Of a stretch of DNA of 6,833 nt, positions 1-5,765 are shown piece by piece; position 1 is the stretch's first letter; every line of letters starts with the position of its first letter. Position numbers and translations under genes: made by a program. Below the pieces are notes generated by a model. That model saw only the letters and a program-made list of their open reading frames with translations. It did no database searches and had not been told where the DNA came from. The stretch is from the NCBI GenBank assembly GCA_016870695.1, contig VGAV01000127.1, positions 1 through 6,833 of the forward strand. Direction: 5' to 3'. The stretch comes from Actinomycetota bacterium. GTDB lineage: Bacteria; Actinomycetota; Actinomycetes; Actinomycetales; Microbacteriaceae.

Positions 1-1
1 G

Positions 2-1117
2 AACGAGTCGGTCGCCTACGCCTCCGGCACCCCGTACCCGATCGAGGTCGTCCGCCAGAGCAAGTTCAGCCTGAACGGTCAGCCCGACCCCGATGATCTC
101 GAGCTCGTCGAGCAGCTGCGCACCGCCGGCGTCGCCGGCAAGGTCGGCATCGTCGGATGGAAGGTCTTCAGCGGTGCGGGCACGGAGGACTGGATCGACG
201 TGCCGCACTTCATCGTGGCATCCATCCAGCTCCTCGCCGACAGCGTCGAGAACGCCGGCGACCTCATGGTCGACCCCCACGGGGGGCTGCGCATCGTCAA
301 CGACGTCGATCAGATCGCCGTCTTCGAGTTCGCCGCCACGCACGGCTCGCAAGCCATGCGACGCCTGCAGAGCGGCATCCGTCCGGGCATGACGGAGCTG
401 GAGGCCTCCGCGCTCATGGCCCCGGTGATGATGCCCTTCAACTACCACCCGACGATGCTCTCGGGCCCGGTGAACACGAAGTACGGCGTCGCGAGCCCCG
501 GCAGCCGCGTCGTCGAGCACGGCGACCGTGTCTGCGCGGGCCTCGGCTATTGGGGCAGCAACACCGCCCGCGCCGGGTACCTCGTGGCCTCCGCCGACGA
601 GCTGCCCGAAGCGGAGCGCGACTACATCGACAAGATCGTCGCCCCCTACTACGCCACGGCCGCCGCGTGGCTGGAGACGATCCGCATCGGCCTGACCGCC
701 GGGGAGCTCTACGACGTGACCGCGAGTCGCATCGGCGACGCGTTCTACGGCGTCTTCCTCAACCCCGGCCACTTCATCCACCTCGACGAATGGCCCATGT
801 CGCCGGTCGAGCCCGGCTCGGACGTCGTCTTCCAGTCCGGCAACGCCATCCAGCTCGACATCATCCCCGGACCCGACGCGTACCAGAACTCGCAGATCGA
901 GGACGGGATCGCCCTCGCCGACGCCGAGCTGCGGGCCGCGTTCGCGGAGCGCTACCCCGAGGCCTGGTCGAGGATCCAGTTGCGCCGGACGATGCTGCAG
1001 GACGTCTTCGGCATCACCCTGCACGAGGAGGTGCTGCCGCTGTCGAACACGATCGGCTGGCTGGCGCCCTTCTGGCTCGCCCCGAACCTGGCCATGCGCA
1101 AGATCCCGGCCGCCTGA
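2..1117 (+). CDS. M24 / creatinase-aminopeptidase (pita-bread) fold protein, 5'-truncated by window edge
   Basis: Only the last 371 residues are present; the reading frame is open from base 2, so the start lies upstream. The first ~95 residues look like the end of a creatinase N-domain (KVGIVGWKVF). A linking helix with the typical GIRPGMTELEASALM follows, then the pita-bread catalytic domain. The end reads RRTML...LPLSNTIGWLAPFWLAP, which I associate with creatinase-like M24 proteins. M24 peptidases bind two metals through Asp, Asp, His, Glu, Glu. Here the first Asp position is Gly (GDRVCAGLG, codon 539-541), the second is Asn (SNTAR), His is kept (GHFIHLDEWP), the first Glu is Asp (QLDIIPG) and the last Glu is kept (QIEDG). 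The hairpin between the first two sites is about four residues shorter than in methionine aminopeptidase. It is therefore probably not a classical Xaa-Pro aminopeptidase. No signal peptide can be judged. It leads the M81 cluster with a 43-base gap. Fold assignment is firm; reaction unknown. Confidence 0.88.
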   Translation, partial: NESVAYASGTPYPIEVVRQSKFSLNGQPDPDDLELVEQLRTAGVAGKVGIVGWKVFSGAGTEDWIDVPHFIVASIQLLADSVENAGDLMVDPHGGLRIVNDVDQIAVFEFAATHGSQAMRRLQSGIRPGMTELEASALMAPVMMPFNYHPTMLSGPVNTKYGVASPGSRVVEHGDRVCAGLGYWGSNTARAGYLVASADELPEAERDYIDKIVAPYYATAAAWLETIRIGLTAGELYDVTASRIGDAFYGVFLNPGHFIHLDEWPMSPVEPGSDVVFQSGNAIQLDIIPGPDAYQNSQIEDGIALADAELRAAFAERYPEAWSRIQLRRTMLQDVFGITLHEEVLPLSNTIGWLAPFWLAPNLAMRKIPAA

Positions 1118-1145
1118 CCCACCCCGCCCCGTTCCCGTCCGCACC
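1118..1145 (+). other. C-rich, G-poor leader between M24-like and first M81 gene
   Basis: Of 28 bases, 19 are C and 4 are G, so the transcript here should be largely unstructured. I see no hairpin or T-run, so this is not an intrinsic terminator. It may simply keep the following ribosome binding site open. A Rho loading site is possible but unproven. Confidence 0.35.
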
Positions 1146-1152
1146 GAAAGGA
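1146..1152 (+). promoter_or_regulatory. Ribosome binding site of first M81 gene
   Basis: GAAAGGA ends 8 bases before the ATG at 1161, an ideal Shine-Dalgarno spacing. It supports that start and suggests independent, efficient initiation rather than coupling to the upstream stop. Confidence 0.8.
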
Positions 1153-1160
1153 CCCGCACC

Positions 1161-2657
1161 ATGCGCATCGCGATTGCCGGCTACGCCCTCGAGGCCAGCA
1201 TGTTCACCGAGCTCGTCTCCACCGCGTCCGACTTCACCATCGCCCGCGGGGCGGCCCTGCTCGACCGGTACGACTTCCCCGGCATCCTCGGCCCCGACGC
1301 CGACGGCATCGACTGGGTGCCGGTGATGCGCGCGACGGGCGGGGCCGGTGGCCCCATCGCCGCCGAGACCATGGACGACTTCGTGCGGGAGATCGTCGAC
1401 GGCATCGCCGCCGCGCACGCCGAGGCACCGCTCGACGGCGTCTACCTCGACTGGCACGGCGCTTCACACACGGTCGGGCGCGACCATGACGAGGAGGACT
1501 TCATCCGGGCGATCCGCGAGGTCGTCGGCCCGGATGCCGTGTTGTCGATGTCGATGGACCCGCACGGCAACTTCTCCGCCGAGCTCGCCGGGATGATCGA
1601 CCTCGCCACCGCCCACCGGCACGCCCCCCACCTCGACAACAAGGCGACGCGCGAGCGGTCCATCCGCAACCTCGTGACGGTGCTGAAGAGCGGTGAGAAG
1701 CCGCTCAAGGCGTGGGTGCGCGTCCCCGTCCTGCTCCCCGGCGAGCGCACCTCGACCATCACCGAGCCGGGCGCGAGCGTTTTCCTCCCCGCGGGCGCGG
1801 CGTCCGAGCGGGAGGGCGTCCTCGACGCCGGCATCTGGGTCGGCTTCGCGTGGGCCGACGAGGATCGGAACGCGGGCGCCGTGCTCGTGACAGGACACGA
1901 CGTGGATGCCATCACCACGACGGCCGCCGAACTCGCACAGACCTTCTGGGATGCTCGGGAGGACTTCGCCATCGTCACCGCGCACTCCGGCCAGTGGGAC
2001 GAGGCAATGGACTTCCTGGCCACCGGCCCGCAGCCGCAGGTCTGGATCGCCGACGCCGGCGACAACGTGACCGCGGGCGGATCAGGCGACGTCACCTACG
2101 CCATCCACGCCACCTTGGCACGGGAGGACGTGCTCGCGACCGGCGTCCGGATCCTCTTCGGCCAGCTCGTGGACCCGTCCGCCCTCGCTGCGGCGACCGC
2201 GGCGGGCGTGGGCGCAGTTCTCGACATCGGTCTCGGTGCGGCCGTCGACGCGCGGTTCGGAGCGCCCGTCGACGGCCCGTGGACCGTCGAGTCGCTCATC
2301 GAGGGAAAGTTCGGCGAGGGCGTCGTCGGTGCGGTGCTGGCGGGCCGTGGCATCCATGTCGCCGTCCACGGTGCGCGCTTCAAGTTCACCGACCCGACCG
2401 ATCCGACCGCCTTCGGACGACCCGGTCAGGTGTGGTTCGACATGACCGGTTGGGACGTGGTCGTCACCAAGAACGGCTACATGTTCCCCGGGCAGAGCGC
2501 GCTGGCGGCAACGGAGTTCCTGGCCTTCACCCCCGGCGGGACCGACCTGGACTTCTCCCGGCTCCCCTTCATCAAGGTCGAGCGGCCCATCTTCCCCCTC
2601 GACACCGACTTCACGGCCGACCTCACCCCGGTGCTCATCCCGGCTCCGGCGGTCTGA
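1161..2657 (+). CDS. M81 family (MlrC-like) metallopeptidase, paralogue 1
   Basis: 498 residues, close to the usual ~500 for the family. An N-terminal DUF1485-type domain (about 1-290) is followed by an MlrC C-terminal domain (about 291-480). MlrC hydrolyses linearised microcystin with a zinc centre; from memory its key residues are Glu56, His150, Asp184, His186 and His208. The same pattern is visible here as Glu11 (GYALEASMF), His99 (DWHGA), Asp133 and His135 (DPHGN) and His157 (RHAPHLD), with identical 34-2-22 spacing. The C-domain carries DAGDNVTAGGSGD (298-310) and ends with FTPGGTDLDF and RPIFPLD. The His that normally precedes the N-terminal Glu is Leu10. Unlike its two sister genes, it has an acidic stretch (D108, D110, E111, E112, D113) just after the HGA motif. 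There is no signal peptide or membrane segment, so it is cytoplasmic. The ATG is supported by a good ribosome site and by the family-typical MRIAIAG start. Family certain; substrate unknown. Confidence 0.93.
   Translation: MRIAIAGYALEASMFTELVSTASDFTIARGAALLDRYDFPGILGPDADGIDWVPVMRATGGAGGPIAAETMDDFVREIVDGIAAAHAEAPLDGVYLDWHGASHTVGRDHDEEDFIRAIREVVGPDAVLSMSMDPHGNFSAELAGMIDLATAHRHAPHLDNKATRERSIRNLVTVLKSGEKPLKAWVRVPVLLPGERTSTITEPGASVFLPAGAASEREGVLDAGIWVGFAWADEDRNAGAVLVTGHDVDAITTTAAELAQTFWDAREDFAIVTAHSGQWDEAMDFLATGPQPQVWIADAGDNVTAGGSGDVTYAIHATLAREDVLATGVRILFGQLVDPSALAAATAAGVGAVLDIGLGAAVDARFGAPVDGPWTVESLIEGKFGEGVVGAVLAGRGIHVAVHGARFKFTDPTDPTAFGRPGQVWFDMTGWDVVVTKNGYMFPGQSALAATEFLAFTPGGTDLDFSRLPFIKVERPIFPLDTDFTADLTPVLIPAPAV
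1548..1578 (+). repeat. 31-base exact match to 4620-4650 (M81 metal-site codons)
   Basis: This segment encodes MSMDPHGNFS of paralogue 1 and is identical base for base to the corresponding segment of paralogue 3. It is the longest perfect match I saw by eye between the paralogues. It reflects strong conservation of the Asp-x-His site, possibly helped by gene conversion; it is not a mobile element. Confidence 0.85.
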
Positions 2658-2673
2658 GGGTCGCCGGCCAGTG

Positions 2674-2710
2674 CCCGCTCCCGCAGCCCTTCTCCGCCCC
2701 ACCCCCGACC
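2674..2710 (+). other. C-rich, G-poor leader between M81 paralogues 1 and 2
   Basis: Of 37 bases, 25 are C and only 5 are G. This covers most of the 64-base gap between genes. No stem-loop with a T-run is present. It resembles the C-rich gap at 1118-1145. A Rho-utilisation site giving polarity within the operon is conceivable, but base composition alone cannot show it. Confidence 0.35.
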
Positions 2711-2711
2711 T

Positions 2712-2717
2712 GGAAGG
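2712..2717 (+). promoter_or_regulatory. Ribosome binding site of second M81 gene
   Basis: GGAAGG ends 4 bases before the ATG at 2722, a slightly short but workable spacing. It decides the start: an in-frame GTG at 2671 would add 17 residues, but those residues are proline-rich leader sequence and the family start is MRI-IAG. Confidence 0.7.
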
Positions 2718-2721
2718 CATC

Positions 2722-4242
2722 ATGCGCATCGTCATCGCCGGCTTCGGCGCCGAGAACTCCACTTTCGCCCCGCACCGGATGACCCGGTCCCACTTCGACG
2801 TGCGCCGGGGCGACGAGCTTCTCGGCCTGTACGACCTCGCCGCCTGGAGCGAAGGTGCCGACATCGAGTGGATCCCCGTCATGCGCGCGCACGCCGGCGC
2901 AGGTGGCTCCATCGCGACGGATATCTACGACGAGATCATCGCCGAGATCCATGCGGGCGTCCGCGCGGCGACGGCCGACGGGCCGGTCGACGGCGTCTAC
3001 GTCGACCTGCACGGGGCAGCCTTCGTGATCGACCGTCCACGTGCCGAGGAGCGTCTGCTGCGCGATATCCGGGAGGCCGTCGGCGCCGATGCGGTCATCT
3101 CGATGTCGATGGACACCCACGGGAACTTCTCGCGCGAGCTCGCCGAGCTCGTCGACCTCGCCGTGTGCTTCCGCCACGCGCCGCACACCGACGCCTGGGC
3201 CACCCGCGAGCGCGCGGTACGCAAGCTGCTCGAGGTGCTTGCTCACGGCGGCAAACCCGCGAAGGCCTGGGTTCGCGTCCCAATCCTCCTTCCCGGCGAA
3301 CGCACCTCGACGCTGGTCGAACCGGGACTGTCGACTTTCGGCGCGATGCTGCCGGCCCTCGAGACGTTCGACGTCGTGGACGTGAGCATGTGGGTGGGCT
3401 TCTTCTGGGCCGACGAGGACCGGAACGGCGCAGCGGTCATGGTCACCGCGTGGGACGAGGAACAGGCCGTGGCTGCCGCGGCGCATCTCGCCGATCTCTA
3501 CTGGGGCGCCCGTGAGGAGTTCGTGGTCGTGGCGGAGCGCTCCGGCACATGGACCGAGGCGCTCGACCTCGCCCTCGAACGTCCCGCGGGGCAGCTCTGG
3601 ATCTCGGACTCCGGCGACAACGTGACGGCGGGCGCCACCGGGGACACCACTTTCGCCCTCACGGAGACGCTCGCCCGTGAGGACGTCGTCGTGTCGGGTC
3701 TGCGCGTCCTCTTCGCCGGCCTGGCCGACCCGGCGGCGCTCGCCGCGGCGACCGCCGCCGGGATCGGCGCCTCGCTGCGCCTCTCCATCGGTGCCGCGGT
3801 GGACGGCCGTTTCGCCGGGCCGGTGGATCGCGACTGGCAGGTCGTCCGCCTCGTCCACGGTCTCTACGAGGGTGAGGGCGTGACCGGAGCGGTCCTCGCG
3901 ATAGGGAATGTGCACGTGCTGGTCCAAGGCAGCCGCGCCTACTTCGTCCCACCGTCTGTGATCGGCCCGATGACCGGCCGTCGGCTGCCCGGGCATGCCT
4001 ACTTCGAACCTGTGGGATACGACGTCGTGGTCACCAAGGTCGGGTACCTGTTCCCCGGGCAGATCGAGCAGGCCGACACGTGGTTCATGGCAATCACCCC
4101 CGGCGGTACCGACCTGGACGTCGAGCGGTTGGGCTTCCGACACATCGACCGCCCGATGTACCCGATCGACCGGACATTCGAGCCGGATCTGCTTCCGATC
4201 GTCCTCAACCCCTCGCGGTCCGCTTCGGAAGGGAGCCGCTGA
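2722..4242 (+). CDS. M81 family (MlrC-like) metallopeptidase, paralogue 2
   Basis: 506 residues with the same two-domain plan as its neighbours. Candidate metal and catalytic residues are Glu11 (GFGAENSTF), His97 (DLHGA), Asp131 and His133 (DTHGN) and His155 (RHAPHTD), again with 34-2-22 spacing. The C-domain motif is DSGDNVTAGATGD (296-308), with Ala-Thr where the sister proteins have Gly-Ser. The tail reads ITPGGTDLD and RPMYPID. The residue before Glu11 is Ala instead of the usual His. After HGA it has DRPRAEER, basic in character like paralogue 3 and unlike paralogue 1. The last ~10 residues (NPSRSASEGSR) are a polar extension whose codons also carry the ribosome binding site of the next gene. 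No export signal, so cytoplasmic. The stop overlaps the next start by one base. Family certain; substrate unknown, probably related to but not the same as that of the other two. Confidence 0.93.
   Translation: MRIVIAGFGAENSTFAPHRMTRSHFDVRRGDELLGLYDLAAWSEGADIEWIPVMRAHAGAGGSIATDIYDEIIAEIHAGVRAATADGPVDGVYVDLHGAAFVIDRPRAEERLLRDIREAVGADAVISMSMDTHGNFSRELAELVDLAVCFRHAPHTDAWATRERAVRKLLEVLAHGGKPAKAWVRVPILLPGERTSTLVEPGLSTFGAMLPALETFDVVDVSMWVGFFWADEDRNGAAVMVTAWDEEQAVAAAAHLADLYWGAREEFVVVAERSGTWTEALDLALERPAGQLWISDSGDNVTAGATGDTTFALTETLAREDVVVSGLRVLFAGLADPAALAAATAAGIGASLRLSIGAAVDGRFAGPVDRDWQVVRLVHGLYEGEGVTGAVLAIGNVHVLVQGSRAYFVPPSVIGPMTGRRLPGHAYFEPVGYDVVVTKVGYLFPGQIEQADTWFMAITPGGTDLDVERLGFRHIDRPMYPIDRTFEPDLLPIVLNPSRSASEGSR
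4227..4235 (+). promoter_or_regulatory. Ribosome binding site of third M81 gene, inside the end of the second
   Basis: GGAAGGGAG ends 6 bases before the ATG at 4242 and lies within the final codons of the preceding gene. It is the strongest Shine-Dalgarno match in the window. It fixes the start at 4242 in preference to the longer open frame reaching back to 4080. Confidence 0.85.
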
Positions 4243-4244
4243 TG
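4240..4244 (+). other. TGATG stop-start overlap between M81 paralogues 2 and 3
   Basis: The A at 4242 is both the last base of the TGA stop and the first base of the next ATG. With the strong ribosome site just upstream, this is a standard arrangement for termination-reinitiation and suggests linked production of the two paralogues. Confidence 0.9.
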
Positions 4245-5765
4245 CGCATCGCCATCTGCGGAATCTACGGCGAGTGCAGCACCTTCTCGCTCGATGTCAT
4301 GACCGCCGACATGTTCGAGGTGCTCCGCGGCGACGAGCTCATGCAGCACTACGACTGGGACGGCCGCCTCGGAGCGACGGTCGCCGACGTCGACTGGGTG
4401 CCGCTCACCCGCGCCCACACGGGCGCCGGGGGCCAGCTTGACCCGTCGTTCTACGACGAGGTCTTCACGACCGTCGCCGCCGAGCTGCGCGAGACCGGCC
4501 CGGTCGACGGCGTCTACCTCGACATGCACGGCGCACTGAAGGTGCTGGGCCGCGGTCGGGCTGAGGAGCGGTTCGTCGGCATGGTGCGCGAGATCGTCGG
4601 CGACGGGGCGGTGCTGAGCATGTCGATGGACCCGCACGGCAACTTCTCCGAGGAGCTCGCCTCTCTGGTCGACGTCGTAGCGGTCTATCGCCATGCTCCG
4701 CACATCGACCGCCTGGAGACCCGCGACCGCGCAGTCACCAACCTCGTCGAGGTCATCCGTCGCGGAGCTCGGCCACGCAAGGCCTGGGTGCGCGTCCCCG
4801 TACTCCTCCCCGGTGAACGGACCTCCACGGTGTTCGAGCCGGCTACCGGCATCTTCGGCAGCCTCGTGCCGACGATGGACGAGTTCGGACTCATGGATCT
4901 CGGCCTTTGGTGCGGCTTCCCCTGGGCCGACGAGGATCGCAACGCCGCGGCCGTCCTGGCCTTGGGTGACGACGAGGAATCGCTCGTCGCAGCAGCGGCT
5001 CGTATCGCGCAGTCCTACTGGAGCGCCCGCGCCGACTTCGGCATCACCAGCCCCCACTTCGGCACGTGGGACGAAGGCGTCGACTTCGCCCTGGGCGACC
5101 GATCGCGGCCGACCTATCTCAGCGACGCGGGCGACAACGTCACGGCGGGCGGATCTGGCGACATCACGTGGGCGTTGGCACGCACCCTCGATCGCGCCGA
5201 CGTCAGCGCGTCGGGCCTGCGCTTCCTCTTCGCCGGGATCGTCGACGAGCCGAGTCTGCGCGCCGCCGAGGCGGTCGGCGTAGGCGGCGTCCTCGACCGT
5301 GCGATCGGCGCGGTCGTCGATCGCCGGTACGCCGACGCCGTCGCCGGGTGTTGGAGCGTCGAGGAGCTCATCGAGGGCGTCTACGGCGAGGGCATCGTCG
5401 GCGCGGTCCTACGCGACGGCGCGATCAGCGTCTCGGTGCAGAGCCACCGACAGCGCTTTGTGGGCGGCGTCGACCCGGCCACCCCGGCCTTCGCCATGCT
5501 CGGGCTCGCCTTCACCAGCGTCGAACCATACGACGTGGTCGTGGTGAAGAACGGCTATCTGTTCCCGAACCAGCGCGAGATGTCCGGCTCGGAGTTCATG
5601 ACCTTCACCCCCGGCGGCACCGATCTCGACTTCTCACGCCTCGTCTTCCAGCACGTCGAGCGGCCCATGTTCCCAATGGATGACGACTTCGAGCCCGACC
5701 TCCGCCCCCGCATCCTGCCCGACCGTGGCCCCGTCGTCGGCCCGCGCAGGGCGACGGCCAGGTGA
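4242..5765 (+). CDS. M81 family (MlrC-like) metallopeptidase, paralogue 3
   Basis: 507 residues from the ATG that overlaps the previous stop. The expected M81 motifs are present: Glu11 (GIYGECSTF), His96 (DMHGA), Asp130 and His132 (DPHGN) and His154 (RHAPHID), with 34-2-22 spacing. The C-domain motif DAGDNVTAGGSGD (295-307) matches paralogue 1 exactly. The tail shows FTPGGTDLDF and RPMFPMD, then a basic end (PRRATAR). The usual His before Glu11 is Gly. The segment after HGA is GRGRAEERF, like paralogue 2. By eye it matches paralogue 1 especially well around 178-237 (KAWVRVPVLLPGERTST, WADEDRNA). It is probably a cytoplasmic zinc hydrolase; no signal peptide is seen. Its stop lies within the start of the transporter gene, so the two are likely translated together. 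This makes it the paralogue most directly tied to the transporter. Confidence 0.93.
   Translation: MRIAICGIYGECSTFSLDVMTADMFEVLRGDELMQHYDWDGRLGATVADVDWVPLTRAHTGAGGQLDPSFYDEVFTTVAAELRETGPVDGVYLDMHGALKVLGRGRAEERFVGMVREIVGDGAVLSMSMDPHGNFSEELASLVDVVAVYRHAPHIDRLETRDRAVTNLVEVIRRGARPRKAWVRVPVLLPGERTSTVFEPATGIFGSLVPTMDEFGLMDLGLWCGFPWADEDRNAAAVLALGDDEESLVAAAARIAQSYWSARADFGITSPHFGTWDEGVDFALGDRSRPTYLSDAGDNVTAGGSGDITWALARTLDRADVSASGLRFLFAGIVDEPSLRAAEAVGVGGVLDRAIGAVVDRRYADAVAGCWSVEELIEGVYGEGIVGAVLRDGAISVSVQSHRQRFVGGVDPATPAFAMLGLAFTSVEPYDVVVVKNGYLFPNQREMSGSEFMTFTPGGTDLDFSRLVFQHVERPMFPMDDDFEPDLRPRILPDRGPVVGPRRATAR
4620..4650 (+). repeat. 31-base exact match to 1548-1578
   Basis: This is the partner of the segment in paralogue 1, encoding MSMDPHGNFS around the Asp130-His132 metal site. 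The match ends at differing bases on both sides (4619 and 4651). Confidence 0.85.
5762..5765 (+). other. GTGA start-stop overlap between M81 paralogue 3 and the transporter
   Basis: The GTG start (5762-5764) and the TGA stop (5763-5765) share bases. Only a weak AGGG (5748-5751), 10 bases upstream, could act as a ribosome site, so initiation here probably depends on ribosomes finishing the upstream gene. Confidence 0.75.

Noticed and set aside
2..1117. Calling the first gene creatinase or Xaa-Pro aminopeptidase
   Set aside because: The fold and end motifs fit the superfamily, but the two-metal ligands are mostly replaced and the expected creatinase His is not seen, so a specific enzyme name is not supported.
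2658..2673. Possible terminator after paralogue 1 around a GCCGGC palindrome
   Set aside because: The inverted repeat is only six bases with no loop and no T-run follows.
2671..2721. GTG start 17 codons upstream for paralogue 2
   Set aside because: The added residues are proline-rich leader translation without family similarity, and the ATG at 2722 has GGAAGG just before it.
1712..2782. Open frame on the + strand inside paralogue 1
   Set aside because: Arg-rich out-of-frame translation running across the gene end and the intergenic gap; no recognisable domain.
2635..4143. Long open frame on the minus strand (502 codons) opposite paralogue 2
   Set aside because: High-GC genes commonly leave the complementary frame open. 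The translation is rich in Arg, Gly and His with no recognisable motif, and the + strand gene is certain.
4080..4241. Upstream extension of paralogue 3 by 54 codons
   Set aside because: The extra residues overlap paralogue 2 and do not resemble the family. The ATG at 4242 has a strong ribosome site and gives the standard MRIAI start.
3999..5057. Minus-strand open frame of 352 codons opposite paralogues 2 and 3
   Set aside because: Same shadow effect; no ribosome site or family motif, and it spans the junction of two well-supported + strand genes.
1161..5765. Naming the M81 genes mlrC and inferring microcystin degradation
   Set aside because: The rest of a microcystin pathway (mlrA, mlrB, mlrD) is not seen in the window, and the N-terminal and C-domain motifs differ from my recollection of MlrC.
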